From positions 1 through 64,000 of the forward strand of contig JAMPEQ010000013.1 in the NCBI GenBank assembly GCA_023665085.1: a stretch of 64,000 nucleotides of DNA, read 5' to 3'. This DNA is from Bacteroides sp. Lineage in GTDB: Bacteria > Bacillota > Clostridia > Oscillospirales > Acutalibacteraceae. Under the pieces are notes generated by a model. It saw only the letters and a list, made by a program, of their open reading frames with translations. It did not search any database and was not told where the DNA came from. The position numbers were made by a program, and so were the translations under genes. Shown piece by piece: positions 44,412-51,906 of the stretch; position 1 is the stretch's first letter; each line of letters starts with the position of its first letter.

Positions 44412-46793
44412 TTGGATAATAAAAGTTTAGCAATACAACTATCTTATTGTGAAAGCGAAAGAGAAGTTATTGATGTATTGACAGCAGAAGGGTATTGGAA
44501 TGATGAAACTTGTTGGAGAGCTTTTGGCGATAATGAAAACAATTGGTCTACTATAGGCAATCAGCAGAGTGACGCTGATAAAGCTTTAGTTGAAAAAATC
44601 GTTAATTCAATTGATGCAATTTTAATGAAAGAATGTTTAATAAGAAAAATAGATCCTGAATCATCAAATGCTCCACATAGTGTTGTAGACGCTCTTCAAG
44701 GATATTTCAAGATTAAGGGTGGAAAAATCGAGAATCTTACTCAAAGCGAGCGAACAAATTTTGCTAAAAGCATAGTATTAGCTGCTACAGGAGCAAAACC
44801 AACAGATGGTTCAAATAGTTATCCAAATATCACGATTGCTGATAAAGGAGAAGGACAAACTCCAAATAGGATGCCCGATACAATACTGTCTATTAACAAA
44901 TCAAATAAACTTAAAGTTCCTTTCGTTCAAGGAAAATTTAATATGGGTGGTACTGGCGTACTTAGATTCTGTGGATCACACAATATACAATTAATTATCA
45001 GTAAACGTTGCCCTGAAATTGATGAGACTGATGAAACAAAATCTTTATGGGGAGTAACTGTTATTCGTAGAATAAGGCCTAAAAATGGAATGAGAAGTTC
45101 CCTATTTCAATATTTGACTGACAATAAGAAAAAGATTTTGTCTTTTGATGAACCTAACGGTATTGAAATAATTCCAACATCAAAGCATAAATATGAAACA
45201 ATGTATTATGGGATGTTTTGTAAAATGTTCGAATACAATATGTCTTCTCGCTTGTGTTCAAATATCAATATGAATCTTTATAGTAGATTATCAACTCTTT
45301 TACCTAATCTTGCATATCCCGTTTTTATGGATGAGTGTCGCGATTATAAGGCACACAGTATGTTTAGAACATTATCAGGTTTAAATGTAAGATTGCGTGA
45401 TAACGAGACAGATGAAAACACGAAAATTGAAGAAAAACTATCAGTTAATTTTACAATTGAAAGTCAAAATTTATCTGCTGCAGTATATGTATTTAAGAAA
45501 GATGAAAAGAACAGCAAAGCTTCAGACATTTTTTCATTTGGTGCTGATGAAGGAATTATTTTAACACAAAATGGACAAACACATGGGAATTTTGATAGAA
45601 AGTTTTATCGAAGAAATTCGGTAGGATTATCCTATTTGGCAGATTCTATTCTAACAATTATTGATTGTTCTAATATCAATGAAGCTACACGTGAAGATTT
45701 ATTTATGAACAGTAGAGATCGAATGAGTGCTGGTGGGTTTGCTTCAAAATTAGAATCAGAGTTGGTAGACTATTTTAAGAATAACTCTACATTAAAATCC
45801 ATTCAGCAAAGGAGAAGAGAAGAAGCAATATCAAATAAATTAGATGATGAAAAACCTTTGGAAGATGTGCTAAAATCAGTCTTTAAATCATCTAGTGTTT
45901 TGTCTAAGCTGTTTATTACTGGCGAGCGATTAAGTAATCCACTAAATCTTGGTAGTGGTAAAGAAATTGAAACTTTTGAAGGCAAATTTGATCCTACATT
46001 TTTTACACTTTCTAAAAAGAAAAACGAAAAATATGTTAAAGAGGCTCAAATAGGTAGAAAATTCAGGATAAAATTTAAAACAGATGTTAATAATGATTTC
46101 TTTTCAAGAGACGAATTACCAGGAGTATATACACTAATGTGTAATGGTATATCTTGTTCTAATCATAGTATTAATCTTCATAATGGTACAGCAACTTTAT
46201 CAGTTGAATTGCCAGATTCAGCAGCTGTCGGTGAACAGTATGAATATTTTTGTGTTGTTCGTGATAATATAGGCGTACATAGTTTTGAAAATGAATTTTT
46301 AATAAAGGTTATTGAATTCAATGACACTACAGGTGGCGGAGGCAAAATAAACCCACCTAGTAATTCCGACAAGGACGGAAATTTACTTGCCCCAACAGGT
46401 ATATCTCTTCCTAATGTGATAGAAATAACAAAAGGCGAATGGGAAGCACAAGGATTTGAAAAAGAAACTGCATTAAAAATTACGCAAGCTGATCCCGAAA
46501 AACATATTTTTGATTTTTATGTGAATATGGATAACTTACATCTTCAAACCGAATTAAAAACGATTGTTAAAGATAAAATAAAAGTGAAACTTTATAAAGC
46601 AAGATATAAGTATTCATTAGTACTAATAGGTTTAAGCATATTAGGATATTACGCAAATGGTGATTGCGAATCAAAATCAGATGAGAGCGTAGAAGATATT
46701 GTTGAAAAGTATACCAAAATGCTTTCACCTGTTATTTTGCCAATGATTGAAGTTATGGGAAGCAGCGATTTAACCGATTTAATTAGTTTATAA
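44412..46793 (+). CDS. GHKL (MutL/MORC-like) ATPase of a modification-dependent defence system
   Basis: 793 aa. The ATP-binding motifs of the Hsp90/MutL group are present: VEKIVNSIDAILMK (N-box) near residue 60, ITIADKGEGQTP (D-x-G-x-G) near residue 142, and QGKFNMGGTGVLRF near residue 174. The rest is a transducer-like region, a strand-rich C-terminal part after a Gly/Asn/Pro linker (GGGGKINPPSN), and a helical tail. GHKL ATPases of this kind are known next to DNA methylases in prokaryotic systems related to MORC proteins. TTG 44412 is behind AAAGGGGTG. Confidence 0.85.
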   Translation: MDNKSLAIQLSYCESEREVIDVLTAEGYWNDETCWRAFGDNENNWSTIGNQQSDADKALVEKIVNSIDAILMKECLIRKIDPESSNAPHSVVDALQGYFKIKGGKIENLTQSERTNFAKSIVLAATGAKPTDGSNSYPNITIADKGEGQTPNRMPDTILSINKSNKLKVPFVQGKFNMGGTGVLRFCGSHNIQLIISKRCPEIDETDETKSLWGVTVIRRIRPKNGMRSSLFQYLTDNKKKILSFDEPNGIEIIPTSKHKYETMYYGMFCKMFEYNMSSRLCSNINMNLYSRLSTLLPNLAYPVFMDECRDYKAHSMFRTLSGLNVRLRDNETDENTKIEEKLSVNFTIESQNLSAAVYVFKKDEKNSKASDIFSFGADEGIILTQNGQTHGNFDRKFYRRNSVGLSYLADSILTIIDCSNINEATREDLFMNSRDRMSAGGFASKLESELVDYFKNNSTLKSIQQRRREEAISNKLDDEKPLEDVLKSVFKSSSVLSKLFITGERLSNPLNLGSGKEIETFEGKFDPTFFTLSKKKNEKYVKEAQIGRKFRIKFKTDVNNDFFSRDELPGVYTLMCNGISCSNHSINLHNGTATLSVELPDSAAVGEQYEYFCVVRDNIGVHSFENEFLIKVIEFNDTTGGGGKINPPSNSDKDGNLLAPTGISLPNVIEITKGEWEAQGFEKETALKITQADPEKHIFDFYVNMDNLHLQTELKTIVKDKIKVKLYKARYKYSLVLIGLSILGYYANGDCESKSDESVEDIVEKYTKMLSPVILPMIEVMGSSDLTDLISL

Positions 46794-46827
46794 ATAGTTG
46801 ATAAAAACTTGATAAAGGAGCAATGAA

Positions 46828-47130
46828 ATGTTTAAAACCTATAATTTATTTAATCACAGAAATATAGATGATTTAATACCTGAAATCATTTACTTATATC
46901 TTTTTCAAGGTATGAGTTTAACTGCAATTGAGAATAAATTATTCAAAACAGAGGAATATCATGGATGGCTTAGTAAATCTTTTTTGAATTATTGCGGTAT
47001 CGATACAGAAAAAGAAAATAAAGGTGTTTATGCTGATAAATCAGTTCGTGAAGTAGTTGACGAATTATATAAAAGTTCAGATATTATACATATTAGAGTA
47101 GCAAAATTACTTAAAGATAAATATTTATAA
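46828..47130 (+). CDS. Small helical protein, 100 aa
   Basis: LIPEIIYLYLFQGMSLTAIE looks like a helix-turn-helix first part, followed by GWLSKSFLNYCGIDTEKENK and VREVVDELYKSSD. No family recognised. ATG after AAAGGAGCAATGAA, 34 nt after the GHKL gene, so part of the same operon. A DNA-binding or partner subunit is possible. Confidence 0.65.
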   Translation: MFKTYNLFNHRNIDDLIPEIIYLYLFQGMSLTAIENKLFKTEEYHGWLSKSFLNYCGIDTEKENKGVYADKSVREVVDELYKSSDIIHIRVAKLLKDKYL

Positions 47131-47370
47131 ATGACAATTTGACTTATATTGTTGAATATATTGACTACCATAGAATAAAGAATATAATAAAACGATCATT
47201 AGTCTAACTAATGAAATAAAATAGTCGGTGAGGTTGTAAAAGTTCAACCTTAGATTTCTTGGCTGCCGCCATTGCAATCCTGATATAATAGTGAAACGCT
47301 GAGGAATTGACAGCTGTGGTACTGTTTCGGTTATGCCACGCTTACCGCTTTTCTGACAGAAAGGTAAGGT
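47131..47370 (+). promoter_or_regulatory. Leader of the sigma-like gene with a hairpin over the ribosome site
   Basis: AT-rich at first, then a GC-richer stretch. CTTACC-(GCT)-TTTCTG pairs with CAGAAA-GGTAAG (47341-47368). The stem includes the AAGGTAAGG ribosome site of the TTG start at 47371, so folding would hide the start. No gene seen in between. Confidence 0.5.
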
Positions 47371-47793
47371 TTGGTTAAAACCACAATTGAATATGATGAC
47401 GATTGTATTGAAGTAGATGTTTCTGATGAAATTTATGAATATCTTGAACAGGACAGGAAGCATCAGCAGGCACAAGACCGCAGTGACAGGCGGCACCTTA
47501 GTAAAGGAACTTTTGAACAGGACTGCATTGGCTCACAGCGAGTGCCTATTTTTACTGACGAAACTTATCTTGAAGTTATTCACAAAATGGAACTAGAAAA
47601 ATTGCAGAGTACACTGCAAACACTTAGTTCAGATGAACGGGTGTTGATTGATCTATACTATTACAAGAATTGGAGTATGGAACAAATCGGGCAGCACTTT
47701 GGAATCAGCCGAATGGCTGTATCAAAACGATATAATCGTGTCATCAAAAAGCTTAAGGAACTCATGGGAACGTGGGTTCCTTTTTCTGTGTAA
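47371..47793 (+). CDS. Sigma-70 region 4-like protein of mobile elements
   Basis: 140 aa. The C-terminal half has LQTLSSDERVLIDLYYYKNW and a helix-turn-helix (MEQIGQHFGISRMAVSKRYN), the sigma region 4 pattern. The N-terminal half has a short acidic region and the basic DRSDRRHLS stretch typical of small sigma-like regulators in conjugative and mobilizable elements. It probably controls element transcription. TTG start after AAGGTAAGG inside a hairpin. Confidence 0.8.
   Translation: MVKTTIEYDDDCIEVDVSDEIYEYLEQDRKHQQAQDRSDRRHLSKGTFEQDCIGSQRVPIFTDETYLEVIHKMELEKLQSTLQTLSSDERVLIDLYYYKNWSMEQIGQHFGISRMAVSKRYNRVIKKLKELMGTWVPFSV
47766..47790 (+). terminator. Short terminator overlapping the end of the sigma-like gene
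   Basis: GGAAC-GTG-GGTTCC stem followed by TTTTT at 47774-47788, inside the last codons of the gene. Confidence 0.5.
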
Positions 47794-47857
47794 AAATATT
47801 TTTCAAAAAAATTTTCTAAAGTGGTTTACAAATTGCATTTTAGTGTCCTTATATATG

Positions 47858-47922
47858 GAGAGGTTAAACAGAACATAGATTTCAAAAGTCATTTTAATCT
47901 GATGTTTCTGTTTGACCTCTTC
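47858..47922. repeat. Long inverted repeat
   Basis: AGAGGTTAAACAGAACAT and the complement of ATGTTTCTGTTTGACCTCT pair over about 23 positions with few mismatches. It lies just downstream of the sigma-like gene and could act as terminator, protein site or structured RNA. Confidence 0.6.
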
Positions 47923-47956
47923 ACATTTTGTATTGGAAAGATTATATTCTGAATTG

Positions 47957-48130
47957 CAATATATAAACAAGATAAATAAAACAAGTTATAAACCCCTATG
48001 TGCTGTATAATGAATTTTTGTTCTTTGCTAAGCAACAATTACTAACTCAAAATAAAAATCGATTGTAGCCAAAATCTCACAAGAAAATTTTGCTTTTCTT
48101 CTCGAAATTAAAAGTCTTTTATTAACATTC
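47957..48130 (+). repeat. Leader region shared with element A (copy in element B1)
   Basis: Homologous to the minus strand at 17780-17962: identical AATATATAAACAAGATAAAT block and identical CTCAAAATAAAAATCGATTG block in the same order and similar spacing. Both copies precede an RHH/MobC gene. Confidence 0.75.
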
Positions 48131-48170
48131 TATAAATTTAAAAATTAAAACCTCATATTTCATCGCTTTC

Positions 48171-48494
48171 GTGTCTGTATAGTGAATAGCGTTTTCAAAA
48201 CCGTGATATTTGTGTTATCTCGTGGCTATAGGTGAAGGCATAAAAAAATATATAAATTGTTGCCCTTTTTCTTCTTTGCCACTGCCTACTATATTGGAAG
48301 GCGAATTTATAAACAATCTGTAAATAAAATTTTTAGACTGTGATATTTCGCTATTCTAATGTCCGTATAATGAGGAATATTTTAAAATCCTCATATTTTG
48401 CTTTTTCCGTGGCTATAGGTAGGAGGTGTTTAAAAAAAGTCTATAGCGAAAGGGTGTAAAAAATGCTTTCTCACTGCCTACCTATATGGAGGGG
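48171..48494 (+). repeat. Two degenerate direct repeats, each with a promoter-like box and hairpin
   Basis: Units at 48171-48304 and 48359-48494 share, in order, GTCTGTATAGTGA/GTCCGTATAATGA, CGTGGCTATAGGT, and CACTGCCTAC(C)TATAT-GGA. In the second unit TATAGGTAGG pairs with CCTACCTATA across about 60 nt. Similar boxes recur at 47841 (GTCCTTATATATGGAG) and 48003 (GCTGTATAATGAA). Candidates for repeated small-RNA genes or protein-binding iterons. Confidence 0.55.
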
Positions 48495-48588
48495 TATTTC
48501 ACGAAAGAAGGTGATAGTTTTATCAGAATTAAGGCTTAATTAAACCTCAAAATTTAAGAGGTTGAAAATAAGCAGGATAAAGGAGTAT

Positions 48589-48641
48589 GCCGCCAAAGGC
48601 TGGCAAACTCCGAAAAAACACCGTACGGCAACGCCGAACGG
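48589..48641 (+). other. Candidate oriT-like GC-rich hairpins of element B1
   Basis: CCGT-A-CGGC-AAC-GCCG-A-ACGG folds into a neat hairpin at 48621-48641, in a GC-rich island about 150 nt before the RHH gene. This matches the placement of the hairpins before the two mobC genes. No sequence identity to them, so tentative. Confidence 0.35.
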
Positions 48642-48787
48642 AACATTCAAAAGGTATGTCGTTTTAATGATAAAAATTTTTTCATATCACACAAACAGTA
48701 TGTCATTATTAAATAAACATACCCGAAAGCAAATAAAACAAAGGATTTTTAACATCATACATACATTATGCCGAAAGGAGTAATCTG

Positions 48788-49198
48788 ATGAATAACGAAA
48801 ACGAAGGAAAAAGAATCGCATTATATGTAAATGACGATATTTTAGAAATCTGTGAGCAAGATTTAAGAAAATCAGGGGCAAAAAACCGCAGTCGATTTAT
48901 TTGCTATGCAGTGAAATTTTATCATTGTTATCTGAATAAAAGCTTAACGAACTCGGTTTTAACACCTGCTTTTGAAAGTGTAGTCGATGCTAAACTCGAT
49001 TTAACAGAATACAGACTTTCACAAATTATTTTTAAACTTGCAGTGGAAATGGCATATACAATGAACATTCTTGCAGGTGCATTTGAACTGGAGCCTGAAA
49101 AATTAGAACTGATGAAGGATAGAGTTTTGTATGAAGTCAAATCTATAAATGGTGCAATTAATTTAAAAGATATAATCAAATATCAGAATGGTTATTAA
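48788..49198 (+). CDS. Ribbon-helix-helix protein, MobC/plasmid-type
   Basis: 136 aa. The start KRIALYVNDDILEICEQDLR, then KSGAKNRSRFICYAVKFY, is a ribbon-helix-helix with the usual N/K-R-S-E/R-F word; the C-terminal half is helical (LDLTEYRLSQIIFKLAVEMA). Such genes stand before serine recombinases in Clostridia elements and bind element DNA. No relaxase is present in B1, so it may regulate or act with a helper. ATG after AAAGGAGTAATCTG. Confidence 0.75.
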   Translation: MNNENEGKRIALYVNDDILEICEQDLRKSGAKNRSRFICYAVKFYHCYLNKSLTNSVLTPAFESVVDAKLDLTEYRLSQIIFKLAVEMAYTMNILAGAFELEPEKLELMKDRVLYEVKSINGAINLKDIIKYQNGY

Positions 49199-49240
49199 AG
49201 AAAAAGTCCTGACGAGAAATCGGCAGGTGGAAAGGAATTT

Positions 49241-49294
49241 ATGATTAGAACAGTAATTACATTCAATGAAACAAGGAAAGGGGTGTCGGCATAG
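49241..49294 (+). CDS. Possible 17-aa leader peptide
   Basis: GGAAAGGAATTT precedes ATG and a 17-codon frame (MIRTVITFNETRKGVSA). It ends where the repeat shared with element B2 begins. Could be a short conserved element ORF or a chance frame. Confidence 0.35.
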   Translation: MIRTVITFNETRKGVSA

Positions 49295-49336
49295 GGACAA
49301 GATGCTTTTGCATAAATTTCGTTGAGGCGAATTCCT

Positions 49337-49501
49337 ATGAAAACGAAGGTTATTCTGGAAGCTCAAAACAAATATGCAAAGCAAGAAAATAAAGAATTCG
49401 AAAAACAGTATATGAGGGCAGTGCTGATTGCTCTTTTAGAGGATAAAAAAATCAGCAGAGCACAGTATGATGAGTGTAAAAGACGGCTAAAAATTGAATA
49501 G
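49337..49501 (+). CDS. 54-aa SHOCT-like small protein (B1 copy)
   Basis: MKTKVILEAQNKYAKQENKE, then FEKQYMRAVLIALLEDKKIS and RAQYDECKRRLKIE. The end (LLEDKKIS-x-AQYDECKRRL) has the SHOCT-like pattern of a short helix pair. An almost identical gene is at 59108-59272 in element B2, and the 45 nt before each start are also conserved. There is no obvious AGGAGG (GAGGCGAATTCCT). It always stands before the same LSR, so it may be part of the recombination module. Confidence 0.7.
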   Translation: MKTKVILEAQNKYAKQENKEFEKQYMRAVLIALLEDKKISRAQYDECKRRLKIE

Positions 49502-49524
49502 AAATACAAATTTTTTATATTGAC

Positions 49525-49597
49525 TGGACATTTGGAACATTCTATGTATACTGTGTGTTGGAAAATGGCGGTTGTTCTGTTACTTAAGAACAACCGC
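49525..49597 (+). promoter_or_regulatory. LSR promoter and copy-specific leader hairpin (B1)
   Basis: TGGACA (49525-49530), 16 nt, TATACT (49547-49552). A perfect 10-bp hairpin GCGGTTGTTC / GAACAACCGC (49568-49597) stands just before AAAGGAG. The B2 copy has the same promoter and ribosome site but an unrelated stem. Confidence 0.6.
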
Positions 49598-49617
49598 TGA
49601 AAGAAAGGAGTAAAAAT

Positions 49618-51246
49618 ATGTTTGAAAATGACAATATAGTTAAGCGTGTTGCCGCTTACTGCCGAGTGTCTACCGACAAGTCGGATCAAGCAAATTCGCT
49701 TGAAAGCCAGCAACAGTTTTTCAATGAATATATAAAGCGAAATCACTTGTGGGATCTTTATGATATTTATGTGGATGATGGAATTTCAGGCACGAATACG
49801 AAAAAGCGTGTTGCCTTTAATCAGATGATTGAGGATGCAAAAAGTGGGAAATTTGACTTGATTATCACAAAAGAAATCAGCCGATTTGCGAGAAATATTC
49901 TTGACAGTATCGGCTATACAAGAGAGCTGAAAGCACTTGGCATTGGTGTGATTTTTCTCAATGACAACATCAACACCCTTGACAGTGATGCTGAAATGCG
50001 GCTTGCGTTCCTGTCTACAATGGCACAAGAGGAAAGCCGAAAAACAAGTGAGCGTGTGAAATGGGGACTACGCAGGAAAATGGAAAAAGGTGTGGTGCTT
50101 GGCAGAGATATGCTGGGTTATGATGTGCGTGACGGCAAGTTGATTATCAACGAAGAGGGTGCTGAAACAGTAAGGCTGATTTACCACAAATTTCTTGACG
50201 AGGGTAAGGGTGCTCACCGAATTGCAAAGGAACTGCGTGAAGAGGGTGTCAAGACATCTACACGAATGAAGGACTGGTCATACACAGTGATTCTCCGCAT
50301 ACTGCGAAATGAAAAATATTGCGGTGATTTGGTTCAGCAAAAGACCTACACACCCGATTATTTAACGCACAAAAAGAAAAGAAATTACGGCGAGATTGAA
50401 ACGGTTACAATCCGAAATCATCACGAGCCAATTATCTCAAGAGAACGATTTGAGGCGGTGCAGAGAGAGCTTGAAAGACGAAAACCGTCACAGAGTACCG
50501 TAAAAGCCTTTGCAAACAGATATGCTTTGTCTGGCAAAATCGTTTGCGGAGAGTGTGGTGCAGGTTTTGTAAGACGGCAGAAAAAGCGAAAAGACGGCAC
50601 CATGAATGTAAAATGGGTGTGTGCCGAAAGTCAGAAAAACGGCGGTAAGCATAAAGAAAAAGACGGAACTGCTGCGGGATGTACAACAAATTCCATCAAT
50701 GACAGGGATATAAAAGAGATTTTGCAGACAGTGGTTGCAGATACAATGTTGAGCCGAACAAATATAATCCACACGCTGTTGCAGACCGTAGAAAGCGTAG
50801 TCAAAAGTGTCAGTGATAATGATAACAGGTCGCATTTTCAAAATGAGATTGCTAAGTGCGAAGACAAGAAAAAGAAACTGCTCGATATGTGTCTGAACGG
50901 CTATATTGAGGCGAAGGAGTACAGAGAGGCTTGCGATGATTTGAGCAGTCAGATAACAGACCTTGAGCAAAAATTGATTAAAGAACAAAACAATCAGCAG
51001 ATGATTGAGGATAAGGAGAAAATCATTACTGACATCCGAAATTATGTAAATGCCATATCAACAGGCAAGGAATGGAACGATGCTTTTTACAGAAATATCG
51101 TTGACAGAATCGTGGTTTACAAGGACAGAAAAATGGATGTTCACCTGAAACTGATACCTGAAAAATGGCAGGGAAAAATTCTTGCAGGGGCACAGGAAAT
51201 TGAGGCACACGGGAGTGAAATACGCTCTTGTGTGTGCTCTGAACCT
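49618..51246 (+). repeat. Direct repeat of the recombinase gene (copy 1; copy 2 at 60299-61927)
   Basis: The two copies are 10,681 bp apart. As far as I compared lines they are identical until 51137/61818, then about 80% similar to the shared ACCT. The 54-aa gene and promoter are also repeated but less exact. Confidence 0.9.
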
Positions 51247-51318
51247 ATATGCTATACACAATTGTACTTTTATAAAAACAAAAGCGTTGGTTTATCCAAC
51301 GCTTTGTTCTTTATATAA
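49618..51318 (+). CDS. Large serine recombinase of element B1
   Basis: Integrase/excisionase. The resolvase domain has VAAYCRVSTDKSDQANSLES with Ser18, then YVDDGISGTNTKKR and ITKEISRFARNILDS. The recombinase domain has GVVLGRDMLGYDV and IISRERFEAVQREL; a zinc ribbon follows (IVCGECGAGFVRRQ ... CAESQ), then a coiled coil. The first ~1.5 kb is identical to the copy at 60299. The att core ACCT (51243-51246) lies inside the ORF, so the last ~24 residues are encoded by the left end of B2. Confidence 0.93.
   Translation: MFENDNIVKRVAAYCRVSTDKSDQANSLESQQQFFNEYIKRNHLWDLYDIYVDDGISGTNTKKRVAFNQMIEDAKSGKFDLIITKEISRFARNILDSIGYTRELKALGIGVIFLNDNINTLDSDAEMRLAFLSTMAQEESRKTSERVKWGLRRKMEKGVVLGRDMLGYDVRDGKLIINEEGAETVRLIYHKFLDEGKGAHRIAKELREEGVKTSTRMKDWSYTVILRILRNEKYCGDLVQQKTYTPDYLTHKKKRNYGEIETVTIRNHHEPIISRERFEAVQRELERRKPSQSTVKAFANRYALSGKIVCGECGAGFVRRQKKRKDGTMNVKWVCAESQKNGGKHKEKDGTAAGCTTNSINDRDIKEILQTVVADTMLSRTNIIHTLLQTVESVVKSVSDNDNRSHFQNEIAKCEDKKKKLLDMCLNGYIEAKEYREACDDLSSQITDLEQKLIKEQNNQQMIEDKEKIITDIRNYVNAISTGKEWNDAFYRNIVDRIVVYKDRKMDVHLKLIPEKWQGKILAGAQEIEAHGSEIRSCVCSEPICYTQLYFYKNKSVGLSNALFFI
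51243..51264 (+). other. B1/B2 junction attachment site
   Basis: ACCT, nine bases, ACACAATTG. The left end of B1 (41244-41265) has the same ACCT-N9-ACACAATTG. The sequence left of ACCT (GTGTGCTCTGA) is the same as at the right end of B2 (61913-61923). So the site is a right end of B1 joined to a left end of B2. Confidence 0.75.
51281..51305. terminator. Bidirectional terminator at the left end of B2
   Basis: Perfect stem AAAGCGTTGG / CCAACGCTTT. It ends the minus-strand ABC transporter operon and lies inside the trailing codons of the B1 recombinase ORF. Confidence 0.8.
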
Positions 51319-51330
51319 GATCAAGATTTT

Positions 51331-51906
51331 TTAATCAATATACACCATTCTGCAGTTGAGAAGCTTGGAAGAACGCTCACTGTGTGTTACTAATATTACA
51401 GTTTTGTTTTCAGTGATTTCGTTTATAAGCCTTGCAGCAGAAGATATGTTTTCTTTATCTAGACCTGTAAAAGCCTCATCAAATATATATATTTCTGCTT
51501 TTACTGCCAGTGCTCTTGCAATTGCTGTTCTTCGTTTCATACCACCGCTTAATTCGGAAGGATATTTATTTTTAAATTCGGATATTCCGAGCGATGAAAT
51601 AATCAGGTCAGTTTTATCGCTGTCGGCAAACATTCTAATATTCTCTTCTGCAGTTTTAAATGGGATGAGTCTGTCTTCCTGAAAAACAACGGATATTTTT
51701 GAATTATCACTTACTAAACTGCCGGATGTTATTTTTTCAAGTCCGAGTATCAGGCGTAGGATTGTGGTTTTGCCTATGCCAGAATCACCCCATAGGCATA
51801 TTCTGTCACCATTATTGATTCTTAAATTAAAATTATTCAGCACCTGCTTACTGTCGTATGAAAAGGATACATCTTTAAATTCAATCATCGTTTCTGCTCC
51901 TTCCAT
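51331..51906 (-). CDS. ABC transporter ATP-binding protein (SsuB/TauB-like)
   Basis: 191 aa: Walker A LWGDSGIGKTTILRL, Q-loop VVFQEDRLIPFKT, signature LSGGMKRRTAIARAL, Walker B IYIFDEAFTGLD and the switch His in VTHSE. Shorter than typical 240-260 aa SsuB proteins, ending soon after the switch. It powers uptake by the permease with which it overlaps by 22 nt. Confidence 0.88.
   Translation of the reverse strand: MEGAETMIEFKDVSFSYDSKQVLNNFNLRINNGDRICLWGDSGIGKTTILRLILGLEKITSGSLVSDNSKISVVFQEDRLIPFKTAEENIRMFADSDKTDLIISSLGISEFKNKYPSELSGGMKRRTAIARALAVKAEIYIFDEAFTGLDKENISSAARLINEITENKTVILVTHSERSSKLLNCRMVYID

Larger units (their letters stand above)
47794..48787 (+). other. Long non-coding control region of element B1
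   Basis: Nearly 1 kb without a convincing gene. It holds: an inverted repeat of about 23 bp (47858-47922); the leader shared with element A (47957-48130); two degenerate repeat units with promoter-like and hairpin parts (48171-48304, 48359-48494); and a GC-rich hairpin pair (48589-48641) that may be an oriT. A 26-codon frame at 48588 (MPPKAGKLRKNTVRQRR...) has its AGGAG only one base before ATG, so I do not call it. Confidence 0.6.
41244..51246. mobile_element. Element B1: ~10-kb LSR element with a DNA modification system
   Basis: The left end cuts cotJC at ACCT (41244-41247). The right end is the same ACCT (51243-51246) directly after the recombinase coding core, where B2 begins. The inner arms are inverted: TTGTGTGTTCTC on the complement of the left and TTGTGTGTGCTC on the right. 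Contents: double methyltransferase, 74-aa protein, GHKL ATPase, 100-aa protein, sigma-like protein, non-coding repeats, RHH protein, small ORFs and LSR. Confidence 0.8.

Noticed and set aside
48562-48783. 73-codon frame before the RHH gene
   Set aside because: Rich in Lys and Tyr, with no ribosome site at its start; it overlaps the GC-rich hairpins and is better explained as non-coding.
50488-50988. Long antisense frame (166 aa), repeated at 61169-61669
   Set aside because: It is the mirror of the recombinase coding sequence and appears twice only because the gene does.
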